The notes under the pieces were generated by a model, which saw only the letters and a program-made list of their open reading frames with translations, had not been told where the DNA came from and ran no database searches. Both the position numbers and the translations under genes were made by a program. From NCBI GenBank assembly GCA_020637795.1, contig JACKJT010000003.1, forward strand, positions 186,001 through 250,000: a stretch of 64,000 nt of DNA, in the 5' to 3' direction. The DNA comes from Hoeflea sp. GTDB taxonomy: Bacteria > Pseudomonadota > Alphaproteobacteria > Rhizobiales > Rhizobiaceae. This document shows positions 16,748 to 25,467 of this stretch, one piece after another; positions within the stretch are counted from its first letter, which is position 1, and every line of letters starts with the position of its first letter.

Positions 16748-18660
16748 TGCTGCCAGCGCCCGTCCCGCTTCATCGCCTCGATCTCGCGGATCGCCCGCTC
16801 GCGCTGCCGCTCGCGCCGGATGATCTCGTCGACGGCCGTGGCGTCCGAACGGTCGGTGTAGCGGAACTCGGAATCGGCGTAGCGGTTGATTTCCTGCAGA
16901 ACCATCTCGATCGTGAACGGCTTGCGCAGCTCGGAGATCATCGCGATCTTGTCGTCGTAGGATTTGTGCATGAAGGCTTCAGGCGTCTCGAACCACTCGT
17001 CCGGCAGGTCGATGTCCATCGCCCGCATCTCGATCGCGTCGGTGATGTTCTTGATCGCCCGGCCGGTAAAACGCGGTTCGGCCAGCTTGATCCGGTGCAG
17101 ATAGGCGCCGATGTCGGCAATGGTCGTAACCTTGCCGTGCTCGCTCTCGAACCGCTCCCAAACCGAAAGCAGCCCCTCTTCCTGCGGCCGATCATGGCCG
17201 TCATAGGAGCGCGCAACGGCTTTCCTGATTTCCTGGCTGGCGAAAAGATCGTGGGATCCGAGCGGGATCGAGTGGTTCTTGCCGGCCAAAAGCGCGAAGA
17301 TGTCGATGTAATCCTCGAGCGATTGCGGCCCGTCGACCAGCCAGCGGGCGCCGGCGCGTTGTCTGAGCGCATCGTCGACATTCTCCGGATAGTTGGAGAA
17401 CATGCCGAAGCTGCAATTGCCGCGCACCACGGTGGAGGCGCCGGCGAAACTTTCCATCAGCACCGCGGTGACTTCCTGCTGGCCGGCAGACGCCCGGTCG
17501 TCGGAGCGCTTGGCCGCGACCTGGTCGATGTCGTCGATGGTGCCGAAGCCGATCGCCCGCGGGTTGAGCACATTGTCGACGAAGGCCTTGCAGTTCTGCC
17601 CTGACTTCCCCTGGTAGGACGAGATCTGGTCGACACCGAAATTCTCGTAGTGGAACGGATAGCCCGCGACCTCGCAGTAATCATTGATCATGCCGGCGAG
17701 CATCTGGATCAGGATGGTCTTGCCGGTACCCGGCGCCCCGTCGCCCATGAAGGTGAACAGGAAGCCGCCGAGTTCGACGAACGGATTGAGCTGCCGGTCG
17801 AAATCATAGGCCATGACCATCCGCGCCAGCCGCATCGCCTGGTGCTTGGCGAGGTGGTTGCCGATGATCTCGCCCGGCTTCTTGAAGCTCATCACCAGCG
17901 GCTTGCGGCGCTGGCCCGGCGCCACGTCGAAGCCGTCGAGGGTGAAATTGTCGCTTTCGAGCCGCAAATGCGATTGCGCGAAAGCGCTAAGTGCATCGAA
18001 CCGGGCGCGCCGGCTGAGCAGCCCTTCGATTGCAACCCGCGCCAGCGCGCGGGCCCGCGAAGTCATCGCGGTCTCGTCCGGCGCGCCGGAAATCGCCTCG
18101 TCAAGCGCCGCCACGATCGATTTCAGCGCATCCTGCGGCGTATCGAACTGGAAATCCGGCTCCTCGGTGTCGTTGGCCGGTTCGCTTTCGCCGTCGACGG
18201 TCTGCAGGATGTAGGCCGCCAGCGTGAACGCCGCCACATAGGCCGAGGCCGACAGCAGCCGCTTGAAACGCTCCGCCTCCTCGCCCTGCAACGGCGCGCC
18301 GGCGTTGCGCGACTGCAGGCTTTCGAGATCAGTCTGCTCGGCAAACATTTGCGCCACCGCCAGCGCCACGGCGATGCCCCGCCGGGTGCGGAACAGAAGC
18401 GCGTGCTGCGGGATCGACAGCATCTGGTCATTGGCCCGGACCGACTGGATGGTCTTTGCGAGCTCGATCTCCCGGGTGCGGCGCATGCCGCCGGTCGAGA
18501 CCGTGGAAACGAACCGCCGGTTGGTTCCCGCCAGCGGCGTCGAGGATGTGCCGTCCTGTTTGGTCAGCACCACGACGCGGGTCACCATCGACTGCGCCAC
18601 CGCCTGGTGCCGGGCGATGTCTTCCTCGGAAATCGTCGTCAGCCCGGTTGTCTGGCTCAT
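16744..18660 (-). CDS. AAA+ ATPase, classic-clade-like, of uncharacterised operon
   Basis: 638 residues from ATG 18660, which lies 4 bp after the upstream stop. The N-terminal ~290 residues are mostly helical and unassigned. The AAA+ module follows: Walker A GDGAPGTGKT (306-315), a pore-loop-like SSYQGK (Tyr349), and Walker B in FGTIDDIDQVAAKR, where Asp377 stands in the position of the usual catalytic Glu. Sensor/Arg-finger candidates are FSNYPENVDD and LRQRAGAR. The C-terminal region is helical and ends in a charged Arg/Glu-rich tail. The layout resembles Cdc48/spastin-type remodelling ATPases. The Asp substitution may slow hydrolysis. It sits in the middle of the five-gene operon, whose coiled-coil protein is a candidate substrate or adaptor. 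Confidence 0.85.
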   Translation of the reverse strand: MSQTTGLTTISEEDIARHQAVAQSMVTRVVVLTKQDGTSSTPLAGTNRRFVSTVSTGGMRRTREIELAKTIQSVRANDQMLSIPQHALLFRTRRGIAVALAVAQMFAEQTDLESLQSRNAGAPLQGEEAERFKRLLSASAYVAAFTLAAYILQTVDGESEPANDTEEPDFQFDTPQDALKSIVAALDEAISGAPDETAMTSRARALARVAIEGLLSRRARFDALSAFAQSHLRLESDNFTLDGFDVAPGQRRKPLVMSFKKPGEIIGNHLAKHQAMRLARMVMAYDFDRQLNPFVELGGFLFTFMGDGAPGTGKTILIQMLAGMINDYCEVAGYPFHYENFGVDQISSYQGKSGQNCKAFVDNVLNPRAIGFGTIDDIDQVAAKRSDDRASAGQQEVTAVLMESFAGASTVVRGNCSFGMFSNYPENVDDALRQRAGARWLVDGPQSLEDYIDIFALLAGKNHSIPLGSHDLFASQEIRKAVARSYDGHDRPQEEGLLSVWERFESEHGKVTTIADIGAYLHRIKLAEPRFTGRAIKNITDAIEMRAMDIDLPDEWFETPEAFMHKSYDDKIAMISELRKPFTIEMVLQEINRYADSEFRYTDRSDATAVDEIIRRERQRERAIREIEAMKRDGRWQQ

Positions 18661-18664
18661 GATC

Positions 18665-19810
18665 TCATACCTCGCTGATGACCTGGTTGCCCGACACCAC
18701 ATGCACGGTAAAGCCCGAGAAAATGCTCTCGGCCTCGCCCGAGGCGTACAGCGCCTGGTAGGCGTCATGCGGAACAAGCGCATGTTTCTGGTATGCGCTC
18801 ACCCCCTGCCGCGTCGCTTCCAGGTCATCGGTCTCGATGTGGTACTCGTCCCGCGCCGGCTCCGAACTCCACAGCCCGCGTCGGGCCGGACGCTCGGCCT
18901 TGGAAAACACTTCCTGCATGGTCCAGGTCAGAAGCCAGGCGTTTTCGTCCTTGCGCACCTTCGACAGGATCGTCGAGATCCGGTCGCTGTTCTCCGTCAC
19001 GCCCGCCGAATAGAACGGCCCCAGCACGAAACGGCGCAACTGCTTGGGGTGCAGGTGCTCGAAATCGGCGTCCAGGTTCTGCGCGATCGTCACCGGAGAC
19101 AGCGAATAGGCGCCGTTCCTTTCCGCCGAGGCGTCGAAGGCGCGGGCGAATTCCGGATTGAGCAGCCCGCCGACGGGAAGCGGGATCTCGATCTCCGGAT
19201 TGAGTTTGCCGTCCTTGGTCACCAGCATCCTGGCGATGGATTCGCTCGAATCCTCGATCGTCGCCATGTAGACCATCGGCAGTGTCTGGCTGCCGTCGAA
19301 CACGCCCCAGTGCACCACGTAGTAGGGCCGCCCGTTTTTCGGGTTGACCGAGACCCGTATCGTCTCGGGCAGGATGAACGGCGCGAACAACGCATCCTTG
19401 CCGATCTCCTCGAGATAGAGCCGTTCGGCAATCTGTTCCTGAAGCGCCGCGGGAAATTCCTTGTGACGCAGGATGAAGTCGGCCATTTCCGCCTTCAGCG
19501 TCTCGACGTCGGGGATCGACGCCAGCCGTTCCGCGGCCGTTGCGCGATCGTTTTCCAGCGTCAGCACGTTCTGGAACATCGGAAAGCCGCTCTCCGCACG
19601 GCTGATGCGAAAGCGCTCGATGAAGCCCAGCCGGTTTTCCCAGGCCGAAAACGTCGCCTCCAGCCGGTCGACATAGGGGATGATCACCTGGCCGACCAGG
19701 CCGTGGGCGTAGAGCGGCGAATTGTCGTCGGCAAGATAGACCCGCAAGCCCTGCAACGCCGCGCGCATCGACCTGAAATAAGCTCCGGCAGCGCCGGTGT
19801 CAGCACGCAT
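18665..19810 (-). CDS. Conserved protein of unknown function in AAA+ operon
   Basis: A 381-residue soluble protein I cannot assign to a known domain. It is acidic and probably alpha/beta. Segments such as RPYYVVHWGVFDGS, VYMATIEDSSESIARML and HLHPKQLRRFVLGPFYS look like conserved family blocks. There is no signal peptide or membrane helix. It lies 29 bp after the coiled-coil gene and 4 bp before the AAA+ gene, so it belongs to the same transcript. Its place between the coiled-coil protein and the ATPase suggests a structural or adaptor subunit. Confidence 0.7.
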   Translation of the reverse strand: MRADTGAAGAYFRSMRAALQGLRVYLADDNSPLYAHGLVGQVIIPYVDRLEATFSAWENRLGFIERFRISRAESGFPMFQNVLTLENDRATAAERLASIPDVETLKAEMADFILRHKEFPAALQEQIAERLYLEEIGKDALFAPFILPETIRVSVNPKNGRPYYVVHWGVFDGSQTLPMVYMATIEDSSESIARMLVTKDGKLNPEIEIPLPVGGLLNPEFARAFDASAERNGAYSLSPVTIAQNLDADFEHLHPKQLRRFVLGPFYSAGVTENSDRISTILSKVRKDENAWLLTWTMQEVFSKAERPARRGLWSSEPARDEYHIETDDLEATRQGVSAYQKHALVPHDAYQALYASGEAESIFSGFTVHVVSGNQVISEV

Positions 19811-19839
19811 GGCCGGCCTCCGGTTTCATCACGGCGCGA

Positions 19840-20928
19840 TTAAGATTTCACGTAGTTGGCTGAATTGTGCTTTTCCAGAACCTCTGAAAAACGCCTGGCG
19901 AACGCGTCGTCGGCAAGCTTCTTGCGGCGCTGGATGTCCTGCGTCGACAGCATGTTCTTCTCATGCATCTCCAGAAGGTCGCCAATGTGCTTCTGCGCGG
20001 CAGCGCCGATTCCCGCCATGGTCTCTTCCGCGGCGGTATCGACCCGGCTTCCAAGCGTGTTGATCTTGTGGGCCACATCCTGCTGCGCCGCGGTCTTCAG
20101 CGAATCCTCCAGCGCCTTGTAGAGCACGATGCGCTGTTCGGTATCGATGGTCAGCTTGTTGATCAGCGTGTTCTGCGCCGCGATCTGGTTGTTGAGCGAA
20201 TCCACGAAGGTCTGGAACATCGAGGTGTAGCGCTCCAGCGTCTGGCTTTCCGCCAGCAGCTCCTGCTCCTTGGCCTGGCGCTCATTGTACTCAGTGGCGA
20301 GCTTCGAGCGGTCGCTTTCAAGTTCCGTCCGGGTTTTCTGATCCGTCGACGCGGCGATCCGGTTTTCGATATCCATCAGCAGCGGATTGAGTTCCTCGAT
20401 CCGCTGTTGCGTGGTTTCGAGATTGGCCATGGTCACCTTGCGGCGCTCGATCACCTTGATCAGGCTCGCCTCCGAGGTCTTGTAGCGGCTGTCGAGAATG
20501 TCCTTCTGATCCTTCAGGATGCCCGTGATGGTGTCGGACTTCTTCAGAAGCTCCTGCAGGTTGCCCGACAGCGACATGTTCCTGACCCGGTCAGAGCGCA
20601 TCCGTTGCGCACGCGCCTTGGAGAACATCGCCACGAAGCTTTCCATGCCGGAAAAGCCCTTCATGCTTTCGAACTCCGCGCCGAAGACATTTGTTGCGTC
20701 TTCAAGCCCGATAATCAGGTCGGCGATGTTGGTTTCCATCATCCGTTGCTGGCGCAGGACGTCCTGAATGCGGGCATTTTCGATATCGAACTGCGGATCG
20801 CCAAGCTCTGCATCGGCCTCCGACAGCTTCTCGAGTACCACGCCGGACGCCTCGATCTTCGAGCGCATGTCATTGACCACCGAGCGTGTCTTTTCGATTT
20901 CCGCATCGAGCGCCTTGATATCGGCCAT
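19840..20928 (-). CDS. Long coiled-coil protein, first gene of AAA+ operon
   Basis: This ~362-residue cytosolic protein is almost entirely helical, rich in Glu, Lys, Gln and Ala with heptad-like repeats (for example RIEELNPLLMDIENRIAAST, and LLAESQTLERYTSMFQTFVD). The arrangement of long helices resembles the TelA/KlaA toxic-anion-resistance family, but I cannot confirm homology. The ATG at 20928 is preferred because AGGGG lies 8 nt upstream; the ATG at 20934 is only 2 nt from it. It is the promoter-proximal gene, and the ~150-bp region upstream, beyond the cytochrome c terminator, should hold the operon promoter. Confidence 0.75.
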   Translation of the reverse strand: MADIKALDAEIEKTRSVVNDMRSKIEASGVVLEKLSEADAELGDPQFDIENARIQDVLRQQRMMETNIADLIIGLEDATNVFGAEFESMKGFSGMESFVAMFSKARAQRMRSDRVRNMSLSGNLQELLKKSDTITGILKDQKDILDSRYKTSEASLIKVIERRKVTMANLETTQQRIEELNPLLMDIENRIAASTDQKTRTELESDRSKLATEYNERQAKEQELLAESQTLERYTSMFQTFVDSLNNQIAAQNTLINKLTIDTEQRIVLYKALEDSLKTAAQQDVAHKINTLGSRVDTAAEETMAGIGAAAQKHIGDLLEMHEKNMLSTQDIQRRKKLADDAFARRFSEVLEKHNSANYVKS

Positions 20929-21068
20929 GTCCATTTCCCCTGTTTATCTGCGTCACCTGGAGGTGACGCTCAAGCAACCCGTCCAGTAGCGCCGGACACC
21001 ATGGTATTGGTAGCACCGCTTCAGTGCACCGCAAACCTGCCGAAGGCCAAGTTAGGTATGATTGAGGT

Positions 21069-21101
21069 GAAAAAAAAGGCCGCTCCCAAAGGAGCGGCCT
21101 T
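21069..21101 (-). terminator. Intrinsic terminator of the cytochrome c gene
   Basis: An 11-bp perfect GC-rich stem (21076-21086 with 21091-21101) with a 4-nt loop is followed on the minus strand by a run of eight T. It begins 24 bp after the cytochrome c stop, a textbook rho-independent terminator that separates the gene from the coiled-coil/AAA+ operon. Confidence 0.9.
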
Positions 21102-21124
21102 GATTTCGGCGTTGCGGATCAGCT

Positions 21125-21523
21125 TCACTTGGCTGCCGCGGGATCCTTGAGATAGGCGATGACGTTCTCGATGTCGTCGTCCTTCTTCAGGCCGGCGAAG
21201 GCCATCTTGGTGCCTTTCACAACGCCCTTGGGGTTGTGCAGGTAGGCGTTCAGCGCCTCCACCGTCCAGGTCGGCACTTCGGCGGCGTGCTCGGTCATCG
21301 CCTTGGAGTACTTGTAGCCTTCGACCGAGGCGATCGGGCGATCAATGATGCCGACGAGGTGCGGGCCGACCTTGTTCTTCTCTTCCGTGGCCGTGTGGCA
21401 AGCCGCGCACTTCTTGAACACCTTGGCGCCAGCAACAGCGTCGCCATCAGCGAGTGCCGCGGTCGGGGCGGAAAGGCCGGCCACGATGAGGGCGCCAAAC
21501 ATCATGGAAAGGGAAATGCGCAT
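21125..21523 (-). CDS. Class I c-type cytochrome, periplasmic
   Basis: A 132-residue protein with a signal peptide (cleavage near ALADG), a single heme motif CAACH (39-43), a CHTATEEKNKVGPHL segment and a distal KGTKMAFAG with Met107 as the likely sixth heme ligand. This is the pattern of small soluble cytochrome c2/c550-type carriers that shuttle electrons between the bc1 complex and oxidases or dehydrogenases. The ATG follows GGAGAC. It is a single gene with its own terminator. Confidence 0.93.
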   Translation of the reverse strand: MRISLSMMFGALIVAGLSAPTAALADGDAVAGAKVFKKCAACHTATEEKNKVGPHLVGIIDRPIASVEGYKYSKAMTEHAAEVPTWTVEALNAYLHNPKGVVKGTKMAFAGLKKDDDIENVIAYLKDPAAAK

Positions 21524-21662
21524 GAGACAGTCTCCGTTCGTGTTACAGAATTATCTGATGTTATAGCGCAGGCCACGATAAGGACAATGCGCTTTGATAT
21601 CCTTCTGACGGCTTGCGGGTCGCCAGTCAGTCGAATTTCACCGTTAAAAACGCATTACGGCG

Positions 21663-22253
21663 CTATTTTGTTCCATCCGGGTTCATGACATCGTCCCAGT
21701 GACGGCGACAATACGACACATATTTTTCGTTGCCGCCGACCTCGATCTGGGCGCCCTCGCGGATCACCCTGCCCTGCTCGTCCATGCGGACGACCATCGT
21801 CGCCTTGCGCCCGCAATGACAAATCGTCCGCACCTCACGAAGTTCGTCGGCGAGCGCGAGCAAGGCCTGCGAACCGGGAAACAGCTGTCCTCGGAAATCG
21901 GTCCGCAGGCCATAGGTCATCACCGGGATCTTCAGACGATCGGCCACGCGCGCCAGCTGCCACACCTGCGCTTCGGTGAGAAACTGCGCCTCGTCAACGA
22001 AGGCGCAGGCGATCTCGCCGTCGGCCTGCAGGCTCTTCAGTGTCTCGTAGAGATCGTCTTCCGGACGGAATGTGTGCGCCTCGCTGTCCAGCCCGATGCG
22101 GGAGGCAATGCGTCCGACGCCGGCACGGTCATCGAAGGCCGCGATGAACAGCACCGTCCGCATTCCGCGTTCCCGGTAGTTGTAGGAGGCCTGCAGCAGA
22201 AGCGTCGACTTCCCGGCATTCATGGTGGAATAGCTGAAATAAAGCTTGGCCAA
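21663..22253 (-). CDS. tdk: Thymidine kinase (type II)
   Basis: 196 residues from the TTG at 22253. This start gives the conserved opening MAKLYFSYSTMNAGKST with the P-loop, and it has GGGAG at 6-nt spacing; an ATG at 22280 would add 9 residues. Other landmarks are VDEAQF (Walker B/active-site segment), TYGLRTDFRGQLF and the zinc-binding Cys pairs in ICHCG and YCRRH. The enzyme phosphorylates thymidine in the salvage pathway. It lies 139 bp upstream of the cytochrome c gene on the same strand, but the cytochrome probably has its own promoter. Confidence 0.95.
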   Translation of the reverse strand: MAKLYFSYSTMNAGKSTLLLQASYNYRERGMRTVLFIAAFDDRAGVGRIASRIGLDSEAHTFRPEDDLYETLKSLQADGEIACAFVDEAQFLTEAQVWQLARVADRLKIPVMTYGLRTDFRGQLFPGSQALLALADELREVRTICHCGRKATMVVRMDEQGRVIREGAQIEVGGNEKYVSYCRRHWDDVMNPDGTK

Positions 22254-22508
22254 GACCGGCTCCCGATTATCTCCCGGCATTCGCGTCTCACCGACACGTC
22301 CCACCGGCGTCAAAACCCGGCAATGCCATCGCAAACCCATGGCCGCCGGTTGAGCATCTCTTGCCGGTCAGCGCCGCCAAATTCCACCCCTTCGAGGCCG
22401 CTTTCAACAGCCGTTTTCGTTTCCGATGCAAAAATTGACGGCCTTGCGGCTTGAGTTCACCGCCCATAGGTGGTTGTTTCTGCAATCGGAACACGGGAGA
22501 GACCGACC

Positions 22509-23438
22509 ATGACAAGAAAAATGACCCTTACTTTCGCTGCAATCCTGCTCGCCGGAACCGCATCCGTTCAGGCGGCCGACGCCGAATCCTGCAAGAATGT
22601 CCGCTTTGCCGATGTCGGCTGGACCGACATCCAGGCCACCACGGCCGTCGCCGGCGTCGTGCTCGACGCCCTGGGCTATACCCAGGAAGTTCAGGTGCTG
22701 AGCGTGCCTGTGACCTACCAGTCGCTGAAGAACAAGGACATGGATGTTTTCCTCGGCAACTGGATGCCCTCGATGGCCGCCGACGTACAGCCTTTCCTCG
22801 ACGATGGTTCGGTTGAAACCGTCGCCCAGAACCTTGACGGCGCAGGCTATGGCCTGGTCGTCCCGACCTACGCCGCCGAAGCCGGCGTCAAGAGCCTGAC
22901 CGACATCGGCAAGTTCAAGGACAAGTTCGACGGCAAGATCTACGGCATCGAGCCGGGCAATGACGGCAACCGCATCGTGCTCGAGATGATCGCCGATCCG
23001 GCCAATGGCCTCGACGGTTTCGAACTGGTCGAAAGCTCGGAAGCCGGCATGCTGTCGCAGGCCGAAAAGGCGCTCAAGAACGAGGAATGGATCGCATTCC
23101 TCGGCTGGACCCCGCACCCGGTGATGGGCGAGATGTCGATCGCCTATCTCGATGGCATGGGCGACAGCGGCTTCGGTGCCGCGACCGTCCACACCAACGT
23201 GCGCGCCGGCTACACCACCGAGTGCCCGAACGTCGGAACCTTGATCAAGAACCTGTCGTTCTCGCTGACGATGGAAAACCAGATCATGGACGCGATCCTC
23301 AAGGGTGAAGACGCCAACGCCGCAGGCCTTGCCTGGCTGAAGGCCAACCCGGATACCGTTAAGCCTTGGCTTGAAGGCGTCACCACCTTCGACGGCGGCG
23401 ACGCTGCCGCCGCGGTTGCCGCCAAGCTCGGCATGTGA
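22509..23438 (+). CDS. choX: Choline ABC transporter, substrate-binding protein
   Basis: A 309-residue periplasmic protein with a signal peptide (cleavage near VQAAD). It resembles ChoX/ProX-type proteins: VGWTDIQATTAVAGVVL, VFLGNWMPSM, a central GYGLVVPTYAAEAG and the FLGWTPHPVMGEM segment, with Trp residues that form the aromatic choline box. It is followed by permease and ATPase genes in the rhizobial choXWV order. The ATG at 22509 is preceded by GGGAGA; the longer frame to 22470 would disrupt the signal peptide. Imported choline usually feeds glycine-betaine synthesis for osmoprotection or carbon supply. Confidence 0.93.
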   Translation: MTRKMTLTFAAILLAGTASVQAADAESCKNVRFADVGWTDIQATTAVAGVVLDALGYTQEVQVLSVPVTYQSLKNKDMDVFLGNWMPSMAADVQPFLDDGSVETVAQNLDGAGYGLVVPTYAAEAGVKSLTDIGKFKDKFDGKIYGIEPGNDGNRIVLEMIADPANGLDGFELVESSEAGMLSQAEKALKNEEWIAFLGWTPHPVMGEMSIAYLDGMGDSGFGAATVHTNVRAGYTTECPNVGTLIKNLSFSLTMENQIMDAILKGEDANAAGLAWLKANPDTVKPWLEGVTTFDGGDAAAAVAAKLGM

Positions 23439-23504
23439 GACTTGCAATGACAGTCCGGGGCCGCGTGCCGGCCCCGGACTGGTTTGGGTGTCGGGGGACA
23501 TGAC

Positions 23505-24359
23505 ATGGATGGACTGGCAGATTTCATAACGGCCTGGAAAATCCCGGTCGGAAAATGGGGAAAGAGCTTCTTCAATTTCCTCACCGACAATTTCGAGTTC
23601 GCCTTCGACGCCATCGCCGACAGCCTCAAGTTCCTCCTCGACTCGATGATTGACGGCCTCTTGTGGCTGCCTCCGCTTGTCCTCGTCGCGGTGATCGCGC
23701 TGATCGGCTGGCGCATTCAGAAGTCCTGGAAGCTGGCGCTCGGGATCGTTCTCGGGCTGGTCTTCATCATCAACCAGGGCCTGTGGAAGGAGACCGTCGA
23801 GACCCTCGTCCTGGTCATTTCCGCCGCGTTCATGTCGATGCTCATCGGCGTTCCGATCGGCATCTGGCTGGCGCACCGCCCGCGGTTCTACACCTATGTC
23901 CAGCCGGTCCTCGACCTGATGCAGACGATGCCGACCTTCGTCTACCTGATCCCGGTGCTCATCCTCTTCGGCCTCGGTCTCGCCCCGGGCCTGCTTGTCA
24001 CCATCATCTTCGCCGCACCGGCGCCGATCCGGCTCACCTATCTGGGCATCACCTCGGTCCCCAGGCCGATGGTCGAGGCCGGCCAGGCCTTTGGCGCCTC
24101 GCCCCAGCAGCTGCTCCGGAAAGTCGAACTGCCCGCGGCGCTACCGACCATCATGGCGGGCCTGACCCAGTGCATTATGCTGTCGCTTTCGATGGTTGTC
24201 ATCGCCGCCCTGATCGGCGCCAACGGGCTCGGCAAGCCGGTGGTGCGGGCGCTCAACACAGTCAACATACCGCTCGGGCTTGAAGCCGGCATCGCCATCG
24301 TCATTCTCGCCATCATCCTCGACCGCATCTGCCGGGTCCGCATCGGAGCAACGTCATGA
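23505..24359 (+). CDS. choW: Choline ABC transporter, permease
   Basis: A 284-residue inner-membrane permease of the ProW family. After an amphipathic N-terminus (residues 1-45) there are about six to seven membrane helices, with the EAA-type loop in VEAGQAFGASPQQLLRKVEL that docks the ATPase. The ATG at 23505 follows GGGGGA; the longer frame starts at a TTG in the intergenic region. The stop overlaps the choV start by ATGA. Together with ChoX and ChoV it forms the importer. Confidence 0.93.
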   Translation: MDGLADFITAWKIPVGKWGKSFFNFLTDNFEFAFDAIADSLKFLLDSMIDGLLWLPPLVLVAVIALIGWRIQKSWKLALGIVLGLVFIINQGLWKETVETLVLVISAAFMSMLIGVPIGIWLAHRPRFYTYVQPVLDLMQTMPTFVYLIPVLILFGLGLAPGLLVTIIFAAPAPIRLTYLGITSVPRPMVEAGQAFGASPQQLLRKVELPAALPTIMAGLTQCIMLSLSMVVIAALIGANGLGKPVVRALNTVNIPLGLEAGIAIVILAIILDRICRVRIGATS

Positions 24360-25423
24360 GTCTCGACGCAGCGCGCGGCTCGGTCCGCATCGACAACGTC
24401 TCAATCATCTTCGGCGAGAGCACCGCGGAAAGCCTTGCCCTCGCCGACGCCGGCAAATCCCGCACCGAGATCCAGGAAACCACCGGCGACGTGCTCGGCG
24501 TGCACAATTGCACCGTCGATATCAACGAGGGCGAGATCCTGGTGTTGATGGGCCTTTCCGGCTCGGGAAAGTCCACCCTGCTGCGTGCCGTCAACCGGCT
24601 CAACCCGATCAGCCGCGGCAAGCTCATCGTCCATTGCGGCGACGAGACTTTCGATGTCGGCGCCTGTGACGACAAGCAGCTCAAGCAGCTGCGCATGGAC
24701 ACGGTCTCGATGGTGTTCCAGCAATTCGGCCTGCTGCCATGGCGCACGGTGGCCGACAATGTCGGCTTCGGCCTTGAAATCGCCGGCGTCCCCAAAGCCG
24801 AACGTGACAAGCGGGTTGCGGAACAGCTCGCGCTCGTCGGCCTCTCCGACTGGTCCGAGCGAATGGTGGCCGAACTCTCGGGCGGCATGCAGCAGCGCGT
24901 CGGCCTGGCGCGCGCCTTTGCCACCGGCGCGCCGATCCTGTTGATGGACGAGCCGTTCTCGGCCCTCGATCCGCTGATCCGCACCCGTCTGCAGGACGAA
25001 TTGCTCGAACTGCAATCCCGGCTCGGCAAGACCATCATCTTCGTCAGCCACGACCTCGACGAGGCCATGAAGCTCGGCAACCGCATCGCCATCATGGAAG
25101 GTGGTCGCATCATCCAGTGCGGCACGCCGCGCGACATCGTCAATTCGCCCGTCAACAAGTATGTCGCCGATTTCGTCGCCAATATGAACCCGATCGCCAT
25201 GCTCACCGCGCGCGACGTCATGGAGCCTGGAAAGCCCGACACCTCGCGCGGCCAATCGCCGCTGTCGGCGTCGGTTACCCCCGATACGCCGCTTTCCGAC
25301 GTGATGGACGCACTGGCCAAGCGAGACGGGACGATTGGCGTGATTGACAAGGGCGTCGTCACAGGCTCCATCACGGCGGACGATATTGTTCGCGGCCTGA
25401 CGCGGCACCGCCGCCCAGATTGA
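24356..25423 (+). CDS. choV: Choline ABC transporter, ATP-binding protein
   Basis: A 355-residue ABC ATPase of the ProV/OpuAA type. It has Walker A GLSGSGKST, the Q-loop VFQQFGLLPWRT, the signature LSGGMQQRVGLARA, Walker B ILLMDEPFSALDP, the H-loop VSHD, and a C-terminal CBS-like half (about 280-350: TPLSDVMDALAKRDGTIGVI). CBS modules in this subfamily sense ionic strength. The gene overlaps choW by 4 bp, so it is translationally coupled. Confidence 0.95.
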   Translation: MSLDAARGSVRIDNVSIIFGESTAESLALADAGKSRTEIQETTGDVLGVHNCTVDINEGEILVLMGLSGSGKSTLLRAVNRLNPISRGKLIVHCGDETFDVGACDDKQLKQLRMDTVSMVFQQFGLLPWRTVADNVGFGLEIAGVPKAERDKRVAEQLALVGLSDWSERMVAELSGGMQQRVGLARAFATGAPILLMDEPFSALDPLIRTRLQDELLELQSRLGKTIIFVSHDLDEAMKLGNRIAIMEGGRIIQCGTPRDIVNSPVNKYVADFVANMNPIAMLTARDVMEPGKPDTSRGQSPLSASVTPDTPLSDVMDALAKRDGTIGVIDKGVVTGSITADDIVRGLTRHRRPD

Positions 25424-25467
25424 CCGGGTCCAGATAATTAACGCAGTGCAGTCAAGGAGATCTGAGA

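Noticed and set aside
22404..23876. 490-aa minus-strand frame opposite choX/choW
   Set aside because: Shadow of the choline transporter genes; no family pattern.
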